A stretch of DNA of 64,000 nt, taken from Bacteroidota bacterium. Lineage in GTDB: Bacteria; Bacteroidota; Ignavibacteria; Kapaibacteriales; UBA2268. This document shows, piece after piece, positions 15,733 through 24,810 of the stretch (its first letter is position 1; the number at the start of each line of letters is the position of its first letter). The notes beneath the pieces are model-generated. The model searched no databases, was not told where the DNA came from, and saw only the letters and a program-made list of their open reading frames with translations. Position numbers and translations under genes: made by a program. The DNA is taken from assembly GCA_004322215.1 (NCBI GenBank), contig SCSM01000040.1:62001-126000 (forward strand), given 5' to 3'.

Positions 15733-15795
15733 AAACTAAAGCAAGTTGTATCTTAGGTCGTGTATAAAAGTTTGAAAGAGAAGTTTAGGTATTGA
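15733..15795 (+). pseudogene. Decayed second copy of the coaD 3' end
   Basis: In one frame this stretch reads KLKQVVS, a stop, then VVYKSLKEKFRY and a stop. The coaD C-terminus reads KYKQDVSEFVPE, then VVYQRLKEKFKY and a stop. Four codons (EFVP) are missing and the following Glu is replaced by TAG. The last 39 bases share 32 identities with 14979-15017. It is the far border of the inserted VapBC-like module. Confidence 0.75.
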
Positions 15796-15859
15796 GTTAA
15801 AAAATATAAGAAAATATCATACGTTACTTTAAATGATAATATTATTTTAGGAGTTTTAA

Positions 15860-16096
15860 ATGTCAAATGAAGAATTAAAAGAAAAATTAATTGATAAAGT
15901 GCGTCTCACCTCCGACACATTTTTGCTTCGTGAAGCAATTCTCTTGCTTGACCCCGAAAATGAAAATGTTGAAATATATAAACTCAACAAAAATGAACGT
16001 GAAGCTATTATCAATGGCATAAAAGATATTGATGAAGGGAGATTTCTGACGAGTGAGCAGTCAAACAAGGAAATCAGGGAATGGCTAAACGTGTAA
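15860..16096 (+). CDS. Antitoxin of a RelE/ParE-type module
   Basis: A 78-residue acidic protein with an N-terminal helix-rich region (MSNEELKEKLIDKVRLTSDT) and the tail EGRFLTSEQSNKEIREWL. This is typical of small antitoxins encoded just before RelE/ParE toxins. GGAG at 15850-15853 is a good ribosome binding site. The downstream toxin gene overlaps it by 16 bases. It is expected to neutralise that toxin by wrapping its active face and to help autorepression. Confidence 0.78.
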   Translation: MSNEELKEKLIDKVRLTSDTFLLREAILLLDPENENVEIYKLNKNEREAIINGIKDIDEGRFLTSEQSNKEIREWLNV

Positions 16097-16380
16097 TCTG
16101 GTCTCTTCAGGCACATATCAATCGAAAAGAAATCCTACAGTATTGGAACGAAAGAAATAAATCCAATCATTACAGCCGAAAATTAAATGAAATAATTGAA
16201 AATTCGATTACTCAAATTTCAATTTTTCCAAAAATTGGAATACCTACAGATTTTGAAAATGTTCGCTGCAAAACATTGAAAGATTACAGAATATTTTATA
16301 AAGTGGATTCAAATTCAATTTCAATCCTATCCATTTGGGATTGTAGAAGAAATCCTGATAAAATTGAAAAATTATTGTAG
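16081..16380 (+). CDS. RelE/ParE-superfamily toxin
   Basis: A 99-residue basic protein. The typical order for the fold is WSLQAHINRKEILQYW, then helices, ISIFPKIGIPTDFENVRCKT, DYRIFYKVD, and the terminal strand SILSIWDCRRNP. The DYRIFYKV and WDCRRNPDKI elements are the standard core of RelE/ParE proteins, which act either as ribosome-dependent mRNA endonucleases or as gyrase poisons. Which activity applies cannot be told. It overlaps the antitoxin gene, so translation is coupled. Confidence 0.88.
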   Translation: MAKRVIWSLQAHINRKEILQYWNERNKSNHYSRKLNEIIENSITQISIFPKIGIPTDFENVRCKTLKDYRIFYKVDSNSISILSIWDCRRNPDKIEKLL

Positions 16381-16420
16381 AACAATTGCTTATTCATAAA
16401 TGAGAATGTGTATTTATTTC

Positions 16421-16428
16421 TATATTTG
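16421..16428 (+). promoter_or_regulatory. Possible -7 box (TATATTTG) for hrcA
   Basis: An exact TAnnTTTG match 38 bp before the hrcA ATG, with no obvious -33 TTTG. No CIRCE operator (TTAGCACTC-N9-GAGTGCTAA) is present in this short upstream region. Confidence 0.35.
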
Positions 16429-16465
16429 TCAAATATAAACTTCTGTTTAAATTGCAAAAAAAAAT

Positions 16466-17524
16466 ATGGCTACTAAAGTTTTAATATCGGATGATTCGTT
16501 TAACCGTGAACTGACTTCACGAGAGCGGGATATTCTGCGTTCAATCATTCATTTGTATATTCTTAAAGCCGTACCAATCGGCTCACGCCATCTCGCTAAG
16601 TATCTTGAAAGAGAAATGAAGCTCAGCCCTGCAACTGTACGCAATGTGATGTCCGACCTCGAGGAAATGCAGTTCATCAGCCATCCGCATACCTCAGCAG
16701 GGAGAATACCTACTGACAAAGGATACCGCTTTTATGTAGATTCCCTTATGGATATTGAAAAGCTGTCAGGCAGAGATATTCTTACTCTGAAAAAGAATCT
16801 TTCGACTAGCGCAAGCGAATCGGTACTGAAAGATGCTTCAAGATTACTCGGCATGATTTCACGCTATCTCGGGATTGTAGAAATACCTCATCTCACAGAA
16901 CTGATTGTTCTGAAAATCGAGCTGATTGCTCTCTCTTCCAATAAAATTTTAGTTGTGCTTGCACTCGATTCAAATATTGTTCGTACAGTTACACTTGAAT
17001 CGGATATACATATTGATTTGAAGCATCTCGACGAAATAACAAGTTATATAAATGAAAAAATCAGCGGTAAGACTTTAAAATTCATTCGTGATAATTTCTT
17101 CGAAATGGTAAGCGAATTGGGAAATACCGATACACCTTTAGTCAGATTGTTTCTCGGTTCAATCGATAAAATTTTCGAAAGCCAAAGCACCACCGACAGA
17201 CTACACATCGCCGGAACGCAGAATCTTTTAAAGAATCCCGAATTTGAAGATTTGGATAAGGTACGCGGTGTTATCGAGCTTGTCGAAAATGAGGAAATCA
17301 TAGTTCACCTGCTCGATAAATATGAAGAAACAAATGGCGTAAAAGTCTTGATTGGCAAAGAAATCCATACCGAGCCGCTGAACGATTACAGCATGATAGT
17401 TACCAATTACCGCATTGGCTCTGCCTCAGGAGCAATCGGATTAATTGGTCCAAAGCGTATGCACTATTCACGGATGATTTCACTCGTGCAGTATGTATCG
17501 GAATTAATATCATTGAAAGAATAA
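16466..17524 (+). CDS. hrcA: Heat-inducible transcription repressor HrcA
   Basis: This 352-residue cytoplasmic repressor normally binds CIRCE elements of groE and dnaK operons and is kept active by GroEL. It has an N-terminal winged helix (residues 16-90: LTSRERDILRSIIHLYIL, KAVPIGSRHLAKYL, LSPATVRNVMSDLEEM), the characteristic HPHTSAGRIPTDKGYRFYVD, a GAF-like middle, and the C-terminal YRIGSASGAIGLIGPKRMHY. Length is normal. Unlike many genomes, no grpE, dnaK or dnaJ follows. A restriction-modification pair does. Confidence 0.96.
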   Translation: MATKVLISDDSFNRELTSRERDILRSIIHLYILKAVPIGSRHLAKYLEREMKLSPATVRNVMSDLEEMQFISHPHTSAGRIPTDKGYRFYVDSLMDIEKLSGRDILTLKKNLSTSASESVLKDASRLLGMISRYLGIVEIPHLTELIVLKIELIALSSNKILVVLALDSNIVRTVTLESDIHIDLKHLDEITSYINEKISGKTLKFIRDNFFEMVSELGNTDTPLVRLFLGSIDKIFESQSTTDRLHIAGTQNLLKNPEFEDLDKVRGVIELVENEEIIVHLLDKYEETNGVKVLIGKEIHTEPLNDYSMIVTNYRIGSASGAIGLIGPKRMHYSRMISLVQYVSELISLKE

Positions 17525-17562
17525 TATTATTTAAATTTATTTTTACAATTATTGAATTAGTG

Positions 17563-17570
17563 TAATTTTG
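17563..17570 (+). promoter_or_regulatory. Possible -7 box (TAATTTTG) for the restriction-modification pair
   Basis: An exact TAnnTTTG match 40 bp upstream of the endonuclease start. A T-rich stretch lies at the -33 distance but is not a clear TTTG. Confidence 0.3.
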
Positions 17571-17609
17571 TATATTACTTTTTATATTAAACTTTGTTGA
17601 TAAATCAGC

Positions 17610-18242
17610 ATGGATAATCAAATCAAAACTTTGTTTACAGATAATAAAATAGTTGGGAAAATAAAAGATAAACTTCCGAAATTATTTTATATGGCAGAGC
17701 TTGAAAGCTCAAGAGCAGGTAGAGTTGGTATGGAAGTTGGTAGCTTGAGAGAAAGAATACTAGTAGCATTATTAATCTACAAATATGGTGATAAGAATGT
17801 AAAAACTGATATTCCGATTACCGAACCTGAAATTGATGTTCTTGTTTTTAACAATCCCATTTCAATTAAAACAAAAACAGGAATAAATTTATCAGGAGTA
17901 AAACTTGTATGGACAGTGGATGCTGATAGTGCATTATCTTTTCGTGAAAATTACAAACCAAAATATGACATGATGCTTGCTCAAATTAACTGGAATAATG
18001 GAGGCTTTTTGTATTATATCTCTAAGGAAATTCAATTACAAGTATTTAAAAGTTTAGGTAAAAATGAGTATATAAAACTACCAAAAGCAGGTACAAACCC
18101 TAGAGGTGTTGAACTAACAGAAAAAGGTTTAAAGGAGTTAACGCAGAATAAAAAAACCTTGAAAATTCCAATTGAATGGAAAAAAGAAATAATAAACTAT
18201 AATGCTTTTGATAGGTGGGTTGAATTATGGCAACAAGATTAA
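17610..18242 (+). CDS. Type II restriction endonuclease, probably ThaI-like family
   Basis: A 210-residue protein directly upstream of and overlapping a DNA methyltransferase gene. It carries a PD-(D/E)xK-like signature: the acidic pair around E74-D76 in ITEPEIDVLVF, then SIKTKTG with K87/K89 about eleven residues later. The conserved-looking ESSRAGRVGMEVGSLRER segment resembles ThaI-type endonucleases, which cut short GC-rich sites. I recall that family only approximately. It would cleave unmodified foreign DNA, with its partner protecting the host. Confidence 0.75.
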   Translation: MDNQIKTLFTDNKIVGKIKDKLPKLFYMAELESSRAGRVGMEVGSLRERILVALLIYKYGDKNVKTDIPITEPEIDVLVFNNPISIKTKTGINLSGVKLVWTVDADSALSFRENYKPKYDMMLAQINWNNGGFLYYISKEIQLQVFKSLGKNEYIKLPKAGTNPRGVELTEKGLKELTQNKKTLKIPIEWKKEIINYNAFDRWVELWQQD

Positions 18243-19138
18243 AATCACATCAAAGAGGTACTGAAACAAGTGTGTTTGGTACAGTAGGTAGAATAAATCA
18301 TGATTCAACCAAATTCTACAATACTAAGTTGTATTCCGAATTGCAAATAAATGGTTCAAGTGATTTAAATGAAAATGAATTTCCAATTAAGTTACTTAAT
18401 AAGGTAATATTGGGAAATGCTGAGAACATGACTGAAATTCCAAGTAATTCATTACATTTGATGATAACATCCCCTCCATATAATGTTTCAAAAGTATATG
18501 ATAATGATTTAAGTTTATCTGATTATCTCGAATTATTAAAAAACGTAATGAAAGAAACATATCGTGTTTTAATAAACGGAGGTAGGGCATGTATCAATGT
18601 CGCTAATATTGGAAGAAAACCTTATATACCCCTCTCAGATAATATTTCAAAGATGATGATAGATATTGGCTTCAATATGCGAGGCGAAATTATATGGAAC
18701 AAAGGTGCCGGTGCTGGAACTTCTATGGCTTGGGGTAGCTGGCAATCTGCAACGAATCCTGTTCTTAGGGATGTTCATGAATACATTTTGATTTTTTCAA
18801 AAGGTGATTTCCAAAGGAAAAATGGAGTAAAAGAAAATACAATAACACGAGAACAGTTTATGGAGTGGACTAAATCAGTTTGGACTATGAATCCTGAATC
18901 AGCAAAGAAAGTTAATCATCCGGCTCCATTTCCAGAAGAACTCCCATTTAGATTAATACAATTATATTCATTTAAAAATGATATTATCCTAGACCCATTT
19001 ATGGGAAATGGAACAACAGCCATTGCCGCACTTAAAACAAATCGTACGTTTGTCGGATATGAAATTAATTCTGAGTACAAATCAATTGCAGATAAAAGAA
19101 TAAAGAATTTTATCAGTCAACAGTCTATTGTTTTTTAA
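18227..19138 (+). CDS. Beta-class DNA methyltransferase, probably N4-cytosine type
   Basis: A 303-residue modification enzyme. The catalytic motif IV, TSPPYNV (residues 81-87), comes before the AdoMet-binding motif I, LDPFMGNGTT (about residues 255-264), which is the beta-class order. The SPPY form is typical of N4-cytosine enzymes, though some N6-adenine enzymes share it. A target-recognition region lies between (IGRKPYIPLSD to KSVWTMNPES). It overlaps the endonuclease gene by 16 bases, giving coupled expression of a type II restriction-modification system. Confidence 0.93.
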   Translation: MATRLKSHQRGTETSVFGTVGRINHDSTKFYNTKLYSELQINGSSDLNENEFPIKLLNKVILGNAENMTEIPSNSLHLMITSPPYNVSKVYDNDLSLSDYLELLKNVMKETYRVLINGGRACINVANIGRKPYIPLSDNISKMMIDIGFNMRGEIIWNKGAGAGTSMAWGSWQSATNPVLRDVHEYILIFSKGDFQRKNGVKENTITREQFMEWTKSVWTMNPESAKKVNHPAPFPEELPFRLIQLYSFKNDIILDPFMGNGTTAIAALKTNRTFVGYEINSEYKSIADKRIKNFISQQSIVF

Positions 19139-19239
19139 ATAAACAATCTGTATTTTTCTATTTCTCTTTTATTTTATCAAATTTATACTTATATTTCCTT
19201 GTTAATCCGTCCTTATAATTAATTTATGTGGGGTTAAAT

Positions 19240-22044
19240 ATGAAAATAAATGATACATTTTATAGAAGTACAATCTTCGTACTTTCGATTCTGATTTTAT
19301 CTTTTCAGCTTTTGACTGCTGAAGATGACGCAAAAACACTTTCAAACAGGATAAAAGATAATCCTTTTCAACGACAGAATTATGATATGCAGAAACTTAT
19401 AAATCCGAAAACAGGTAAAATACCTGAAGGCATTAATTCTGCCGAATATAAATTTGCTCAAACTCTTCCTAAAAGAGAAGCAAGTTACGGAATTGATAAA
19501 AAAAACGACAACTCTACTCAGTCAGTAATCTGGCAAAACCGCGGTCCACAAAATATCGGCGGTAGAACCCGCGCATTGGGAATTGACAAATCAAATCCCA
19601 ATATAATGCTTGCGGGTTCCGTTGCAGGTGGAATGTGGCGTTCGCTCGACGGAGGGCAATCCTGGGTTCGCACTACCAGGTCTGACCAGCAGCCGAATGT
19701 GAGTTGTGTGGCGCAGGACCCGCGCCCCGGTTTCACCAATATATGGTATTATGGCACCGGGGAATATATCCTTGGCAATCAAATGGTAGCCGGTGGCGGT
19801 GCAGGTGCATACAGGGGTGACGGCATATATAAGTCAACCGATAACGGAGCAAGCTGGTTCCCTCTCGATGCAACAATTTCCGGAACACCGCAAAAAGATG
19901 ATTTGTTCGATTTAGTATGGAATATCCAGGTCAATAAGGATGGTATTGTCTATGCAGCTATCAAAGGTGGTGTAGTTCTTTCTAATGATGGTGGCAATAA
20001 CTGGTACTGGGCTATGCCGGAATTCGAAACAAATCAATCATATTTTACCGATGTTGCAATTGATTCGAAAGGTAATGTATATGCTGCATTAAGCAGCATC
20101 ATTGATATTAATAATCCATTTGCAGTTGCCAATTATTATGGAATTTATTATTATAATGCAACTAAACATACCTGGTATACTATTTCAGGGGTAGGTTCCG
20201 GTTTTCCTGTTCAATCCTCAAGCATTCTCGGACGTACTGTCATTTCAATAGCACCATCCAAAGAAGAATGGGTATATTTTCTTTCTGTCAATTACGGCTC
20301 CGGAGCTAAAAATCCCGAAACTGATAATCCGGAATGGTATGTTCTTGCAGGACTTATTATTGACCATAGTTCTTTGGGCTATCAGTGGGTTGATTTAAGC
20401 TTAATGATACCCGTTCAACCGGATGTATTCGGCCATTATAGTTCACAGTTATGTTATGATATGGCAATTAAGGTGAAACCGGATGATGCTAATACAGTAT
20501 TTTTTGCGGGAACCAATCTATACAGGATTAATACAAGCACCGATTTGAATCCAACAGACTGGATAGGAGGATATAATCCTCAATACGACCCGAGTTCATT
20601 CGATAACGGGAACTATCTCGAATGGAAAAACATGAATTATCCCAACAGCGGATGGGATTTCCATACAATTTGCTTTCATCCATCGAATCCGAATATTATG
20701 TTTACGGGAAGTGACCACGGTGTTCAAAAAACTTCAAATTGTACCGCTCCGGGCGTACAATGGGAAAATCTCGACAATGGTTATCTCACAACAAACTTCT
20801 ATTGCATTGCAATAAATGAATCCGTTGCAGGAGACAATACCGTTATTGGCGGTATGCAGGATAACGGAACATATGGTTCGAAGAATCCGGGCGACCCGTG
20901 GAAATGGCTTACGGGCGGCGACGGTTCCTTCTGTGCCATACCGGATAACAATAATTATTATTATGTATCATGTCAGAAAGGAATCCTGTTCAGGGATTAT
21001 ATTGATGGCAACTTTAATACATATCGTATGGTATATAGTGCCATAAACGACACAACAGCTCATAAAGACTTCGTATCACAATTTGTAATTGACCCAAACA
21101 ACAATTCGGTTATGTACTTTGCAGCAATCAACGGTGTTTGGAGAAATAATGACATTACGGGTGACAATGCAAGCCAACTGTGGGAACCAATATTGAATGC
21201 GGCAGATAATTCAAGTTTATCAACTATTGCCATATCAAAAAATCCTGCCAACTATCTTTTTATAGGAACAAAGAAAGGTTTGCTGTACAGGGTTGACAAT
21301 GCAGACTGGAATCCCACACCTTATGATATAACAAATCAGGTTTTTCCCCAGGGCGGATACATAGATAACATCGCAGTTGACCCGGAAGATGCCAACAAAG
21401 TGATTGTTGTGTTTTCAAATTATGAAGTCCAGAGCTTATTTTACACAAGCGATGGGGGTAACAGTTGGACAAATATCAGCGGTAATCTCGAACAGAATCC
21501 CGATGGTTCGGGAGCAGGACCCTCGTGCCGGACTGCAGCATTTTTACACAGAGCGGGTCAGACAATATATTTTGTCGGCACAAGTGTCGGATTATTTTCT
21601 ACAACTCAATTAAACGGCGAACAGACTGTTTGGACGCAGGAAGGACCAAATTCAATAGGGAATGTAATGATTCAGATGATAAAGACAAGGCAATCGGATG
21701 GATTCGTTGCTGTCGGCACACACGCTAACGGTGTTTACACTACAACAATACCTAATTCTGCAGAAGAAACCGTAAAGCCCGATTTGTTCTATGTCGAGCA
21801 GAATTTTCCTAATCCATGTAATAAGACGACAACATTCAATTATTCAATACCAAAAAATTGTCATTTTAATGTTAAATTGTACGACATAAATGGAAAATTA
21901 ATCAATACATTATTCGATAAACAAGTATATGCGGGATACTATAATTTATCTTTTAATGTTGATAATTTACCTGACGGTATATATTATTACCGGGCAGAAG
22001 CAGAAGGATTCTCACAAACAAGAGCCGTTAATGTAGCACATTAA
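19240..22044 (+). CDS. Secreted beta-propeller (BNR/sortilin-like) protein with T9SS domain
   Basis: A protein of about 934 residues with a signal peptide (STIFVLSILILSFQLLTA). A long region of BNR/Asp-box and VPS10-like repeats follows (SLDGGQSWVR, STDNGASWFP, SNDGGNNWYW, TSDGGNSWTN), typical of ten-bladed propellers that bind glycans or proteins. The C-terminal type IX sorting domain starts VEQNFPNPCNKTTTFNYSIP and ends GIYYYRAEAEG. It should be exported across the outer membrane. ATG at 19240 is chosen because GGGG precedes it; a GTG at 19228 is possible. No enzymatic function is evident. Confidence 0.9.
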   Translation: MKINDTFYRSTIFVLSILILSFQLLTAEDDAKTLSNRIKDNPFQRQNYDMQKLINPKTGKIPEGINSAEYKFAQTLPKREASYGIDKKNDNSTQSVIWQNRGPQNIGGRTRALGIDKSNPNIMLAGSVAGGMWRSLDGGQSWVRTTRSDQQPNVSCVAQDPRPGFTNIWYYGTGEYILGNQMVAGGGAGAYRGDGIYKSTDNGASWFPLDATISGTPQKDDLFDLVWNIQVNKDGIVYAAIKGGVVLSNDGGNNWYWAMPEFETNQSYFTDVAIDSKGNVYAALSSIIDINNPFAVANYYGIYYYNATKHTWYTISGVGSGFPVQSSSILGRTVISIAPSKEEWVYFLSVNYGSGAKNPETDNPEWYVLAGLIIDHSSLGYQWVDLSLMIPVQPDVFGHYSSQLCYDMAIKVKPDDANTVFFAGTNLYRINTSTDLNPTDWIGGYNPQYDPSSFDNGNYLEWKNMNYPNSGWDFHTICFHPSNPNIMFTGSDHGVQKTSNCTAPGVQWENLDNGYLTTNFYCIAINESVAGDNTVIGGMQDNGTYGSKNPGDPWKWLTGGDGSFCAIPDNNNYYYVSCQKGILFRDYIDGNFNTYRMVYSAINDTTAHKDFVSQFVIDPNNNSVMYFAAINGVWRNNDITGDNASQLWEPILNAADNSSLSTIAISKNPANYLFIGTKKGLLYRVDNADWNPTPYDITNQVFPQGGYIDNIAVDPEDANKVIVVFSNYEVQSLFYTSDGGNSWTNISGNLEQNPDGSGAGPSCRTAAFLHRAGQTIYFVGTSVGLFSTTQLNGEQTVWTQEGPNSIGNVMIQMIKTRQSDGFVAVGTHANGVYTTTIPNSAEETVKPDLFYVEQNFPNPCNKTTTFNYSIPKNCHFNVKLYDINGKLINTLFDKQVYAGYYNLSFNVDNLPDGIYYYRAEAEGFSQTRAVNVAH

Positions 22045-22281
22045 AAGTATAAATTTAATTGGAATTTTTAGTAAATTAAATAGATAAATTTTGAGAAAAA
22101 TATTAAATCAGGATTTTATTAATTACCTTAATCATTAAAAATACTTCCTGATGTAATATATTAATACCGTGTTGAAGCTGATGATTGCACGCAGATGAGA
22201 TGTGTAATTGTAGTGCATTAGTTATTGTTTGTTATCCCGGTGTCTTCATTATTTAGACATCTTTTTATTAGTGGTATTGTC

Positions 22282-23424
22282 ATGAAAATCGGGTACACTA
22301 CTTATTTTGATGCTAAAGATATTGGTGCCTGGTCAGGAACTATATATCATATAGGTAAGAATTTTGAAAAACAAGGTTTCGAAGTCGAATATATTGATAA
22401 GCTAAAAAAGTTTTCCCATTATCTTTTCAGATATAAATCATTGTATTACAAATTAATAAACAAACAATACCATAGGATAAGAGAACCATTTATAAATAAA
22501 AATATAGCCAGACAAATTGAAAAAAAGATAAAAATAATTAATCCCGATATAATTTTTTCAGCCGATGCTTTGCCGGTTTCATGTCTTGAATGCAAACAAC
22601 CTATCGTTTTTTGGTCTGATGCTACATTTGCAGGAATGTTAAATTTCTATTATTGTTATTTCAATTTAAACAAGAAAACAATTGAAAATGGTATGATGCT
22701 TGAACAGTCTGCTTATGACAGAGCAAAACTAATATTATTTTCTTCTGATTGGGCGGCTCAAACTGCAATAGATAACTTTAAAGTTGATAAAAATAAGATT
22801 CATGTTGTTCCTTTTGGCGCAAATATTGAAACTGAATTTACTTATGAAGAAATGAAAAGCATAATTCTTTCAAGAAACAATAATATAATAAAAATTCTTT
22901 TTGTTGGAGTTGATTGGATTAGAAAAGGAGGAGATATTTTAATTCAAGTAGTCAGGGAATTAATAAAATTAGGATTCAAAATAGAACTTAATATTATCGG
23001 TACAAATCCCGAATTAAGAGAAGAAGATTATAAATTCACCAATGTACATGGTTTTTTAAGAAAGTGGGTTCCAGAAGAAAATAAAAAAATCATTGACTTG
23101 TTTAAAAACTCACATATATTCATAATGCCAACAAGAGCAGAAGCTTACGGTATTGTGTTTTGTGAAGCTAATGCTTTTGGATTACCTGTAATAGGACCTG
23201 ACACGGGAGGTGTTCCAACAATAATAAAAGATGGAATAAACGGATATTTAATAAATCATGAGAAACCGGTAGAATCAATAGTTAAATTATTTTCCAGTAT
23301 TTTTTCTGATTCCAAAAAATATACTGAGCTATCTTTAAGTTCATTTAATGAATATCAAAAAAGGTTGAATTGGAAAGCTTCTATTCTCAAGGTTAGAGAA
23401 TTGCTTAATCAAATAGTTAATTAA
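22282..23424 (+). CDS. GT4-family glycosyltransferase
   Basis: A 380-residue GT-B fold enzyme. The C-terminal half has ILFVGVDWIRKGGDIL, the donor-binding HIFIMPTRAEAYGIVFCEA (an E-x7-E pair) and GLPVIGPDTGGVPTI, hallmarks of family GT4 retaining glycosyltransferases using nucleotide sugars. The acceptor is unknown. Roles in surface polysaccharide or protein glycosylation are both possible. ATG at 22282 is chosen over an upstream frame start at 22225, since MKIGYTTYFDAKDIGAW is the usual first Rossmann strand. It is convergent with the radical SAM gene. Confidence 0.92.
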   Translation: MKIGYTTYFDAKDIGAWSGTIYHIGKNFEKQGFEVEYIDKLKKFSHYLFRYKSLYYKLINKQYHRIREPFINKNIARQIEKKIKIINPDIIFSADALPVSCLECKQPIVFWSDATFAGMLNFYYCYFNLNKKTIENGMMLEQSAYDRAKLILFSSDWAAQTAIDNFKVDKNKIHVVPFGANIETEFTYEEMKSIILSRNNNIIKILFVGVDWIRKGGDILIQVVRELIKLGFKIELNIIGTNPELREEDYKFTNVHGFLRKWVPEENKKIIDLFKNSHIFIMPTRAEAYGIVFCEANAFGLPVIGPDTGGVPTIIKDGINGYLINHEKPVESIVKLFSSIFSDSKKYTELSLSSFNEYQKRLNWKASILKVRELLNQIVN

Positions 23425-23489
23425 TAGTATTTATATAGACCTTTACTATATAGCATAAATGATAAAATAATCTTCTTCTGAAAATAAAT

Positions 23490-24554
23490 CTATGACTTCC
23501 GGTATTTTTCTAAAGCTTTGGAACCCAGCCAGCCAATGAAATTCAGGTTACGGGATAATATGTTCCCTTTGCCTGTTCTTAGATAATTTCGGCATTTTAC
23601 ACAAACTGTATTACATTCTGTATTATTTTTATCGAGAAAATGTTTTCGGGATGAAATGTATTTTTCATTATTCCAGATTTCAAACAGTGGGGTCTCGAAT
23701 GCATTGCCGAATGAATGTTCCTGCTTATATGTATAACAGCAGGGGGTCACATAACCGTAAACATTGATAGACATGTTATCCCAAAGATGAGGGCAGCGTA
23801 TGGGTTCCATTAATGCTTTCGGATGTTCGCTCCGATAACGGTACATCCAGTAATTCTTATCATCAGGCAGCCAGTAATCGAGTGTTTTTTCCAGTTCTTC
23901 AGCGTTTAAATTATCCCAGTCAACATTATCTTCCCTGAAACCCATTTGAACAAATGCATAATCAACTTTATCAGGCAAGCCATTAAAAATTTGCATAAAC
24001 TTGTCAATTTCCTTCTCATTATACTTATTTACCACAACCTGGTATTTTATGTCAAAATGCTCCGCATTTTTTTCCTTTCTCAATCTGACAAGCTCTCTGA
24101 AATTATCGAGTGCTAAATTGAAATCTCCTTTCCACCTGTAAAGCGAATAGGTTTCCGGTGATGCTCCGTCTATTGAAGCCGACAAATAATCCAAGCCGCT
24201 GTCCACGATTTTGGGGATGAGGGATTTATCAATATTCAAATTAGAGTGTAACTCAAGATGTAAATTCCTTTTTTTTCCTTCCCTGATAATATCAAATATA
24301 TCAGGATTCAAAAACGGCTCTCCGAAATGGTAAAGAGCAACGGCAGTTCCGCTCCTCAACTGGTCAGCAATGTGAACAAATTCCGAAGTTGTCAAATACT
24401 TGTTTTTTTCTTTGATATAAGCAGTGGAACATGCCGGGCATTTCAGGTTGCAGAAATTTGTCGGCTCTATCTGAACCATCATCGGCAATTCTTCGATTAC
24501 ATCCTTTACATTAAATACCTTATTCCTGTACTCTTTAATTAATCTTTTAAGCAT
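23490..24554 (-). CDS. Radical SAM/SPASM-domain protein
   Basis: A 354-residue enzyme. The radical SAM cluster motif is CNLKCPAC (C35, C39, C42), and AdoMet-fold segments include YHFGEPFLNPD and LDYLSASIDGASPETY. The C-terminal SPASM-like region holds several cysteines (PCCYTYKQEHSFGNAF and ECNTVCVKCRNYL) likely to bind auxiliary iron-sulfur clusters. Such proteins modify peptides or act in sugar or lipid pathways. The substrate is not visible, and no precursor peptide is encoded nearby. Confidence 0.92.
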   Translation of the reverse strand: MLKRLIKEYRNKVFNVKDVIEELPMMVQIEPTNFCNLKCPACSTAYIKEKNKYLTTSEFVHIADQLRSGTAVALYHFGEPFLNPDIFDIIREGKKRNLHLELHSNLNIDKSLIPKIVDSGLDYLSASIDGASPETYSLYRWKGDFNLALDNFRELVRLRKEKNAEHFDIKYQVVVNKYNEKEIDKFMQIFNGLPDKVDYAFVQMGFREDNVDWDNLNAEELEKTLDYWLPDDKNYWMYRYRSEHPKALMEPIRCPHLWDNMSINVYGYVTPCCYTYKQEHSFGNAFETPLFEIWNNEKYISSRKHFLDKNNTECNTVCVKCRNYLRTGKGNILSRNLNFIGWLGSKALEKYRKS

Positions 24555-24810
24555 TTTTAAATCTATCAGAATAATAAAAAAAACAATAATAACAAATTGA
24601 CTTCTAAAATAGAAATTAACTAATAATATATTTTTGTGTCATATCAATAAATTTTATAAATTATAAATGTCAGGAAAAAAGAAATTATTTTATTTAATAT
24701 AAATGCCGGATTTATTCGGCTGGAATTTTAAATCTATTTCCTAAAGCAGCCATTAATAGCCGTTTAGGAGTTATTGTCTAAAGTTTGGAATATTAATTCC
24801 GGGGTTTACA

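Noticed and set aside
16381-16465. A CIRCE heat-shock operator upstream of hrcA
   Set aside because: No TTAGCACTC-N9-GAGTGCTAA or close variant is present in the 85-bp upstream region.
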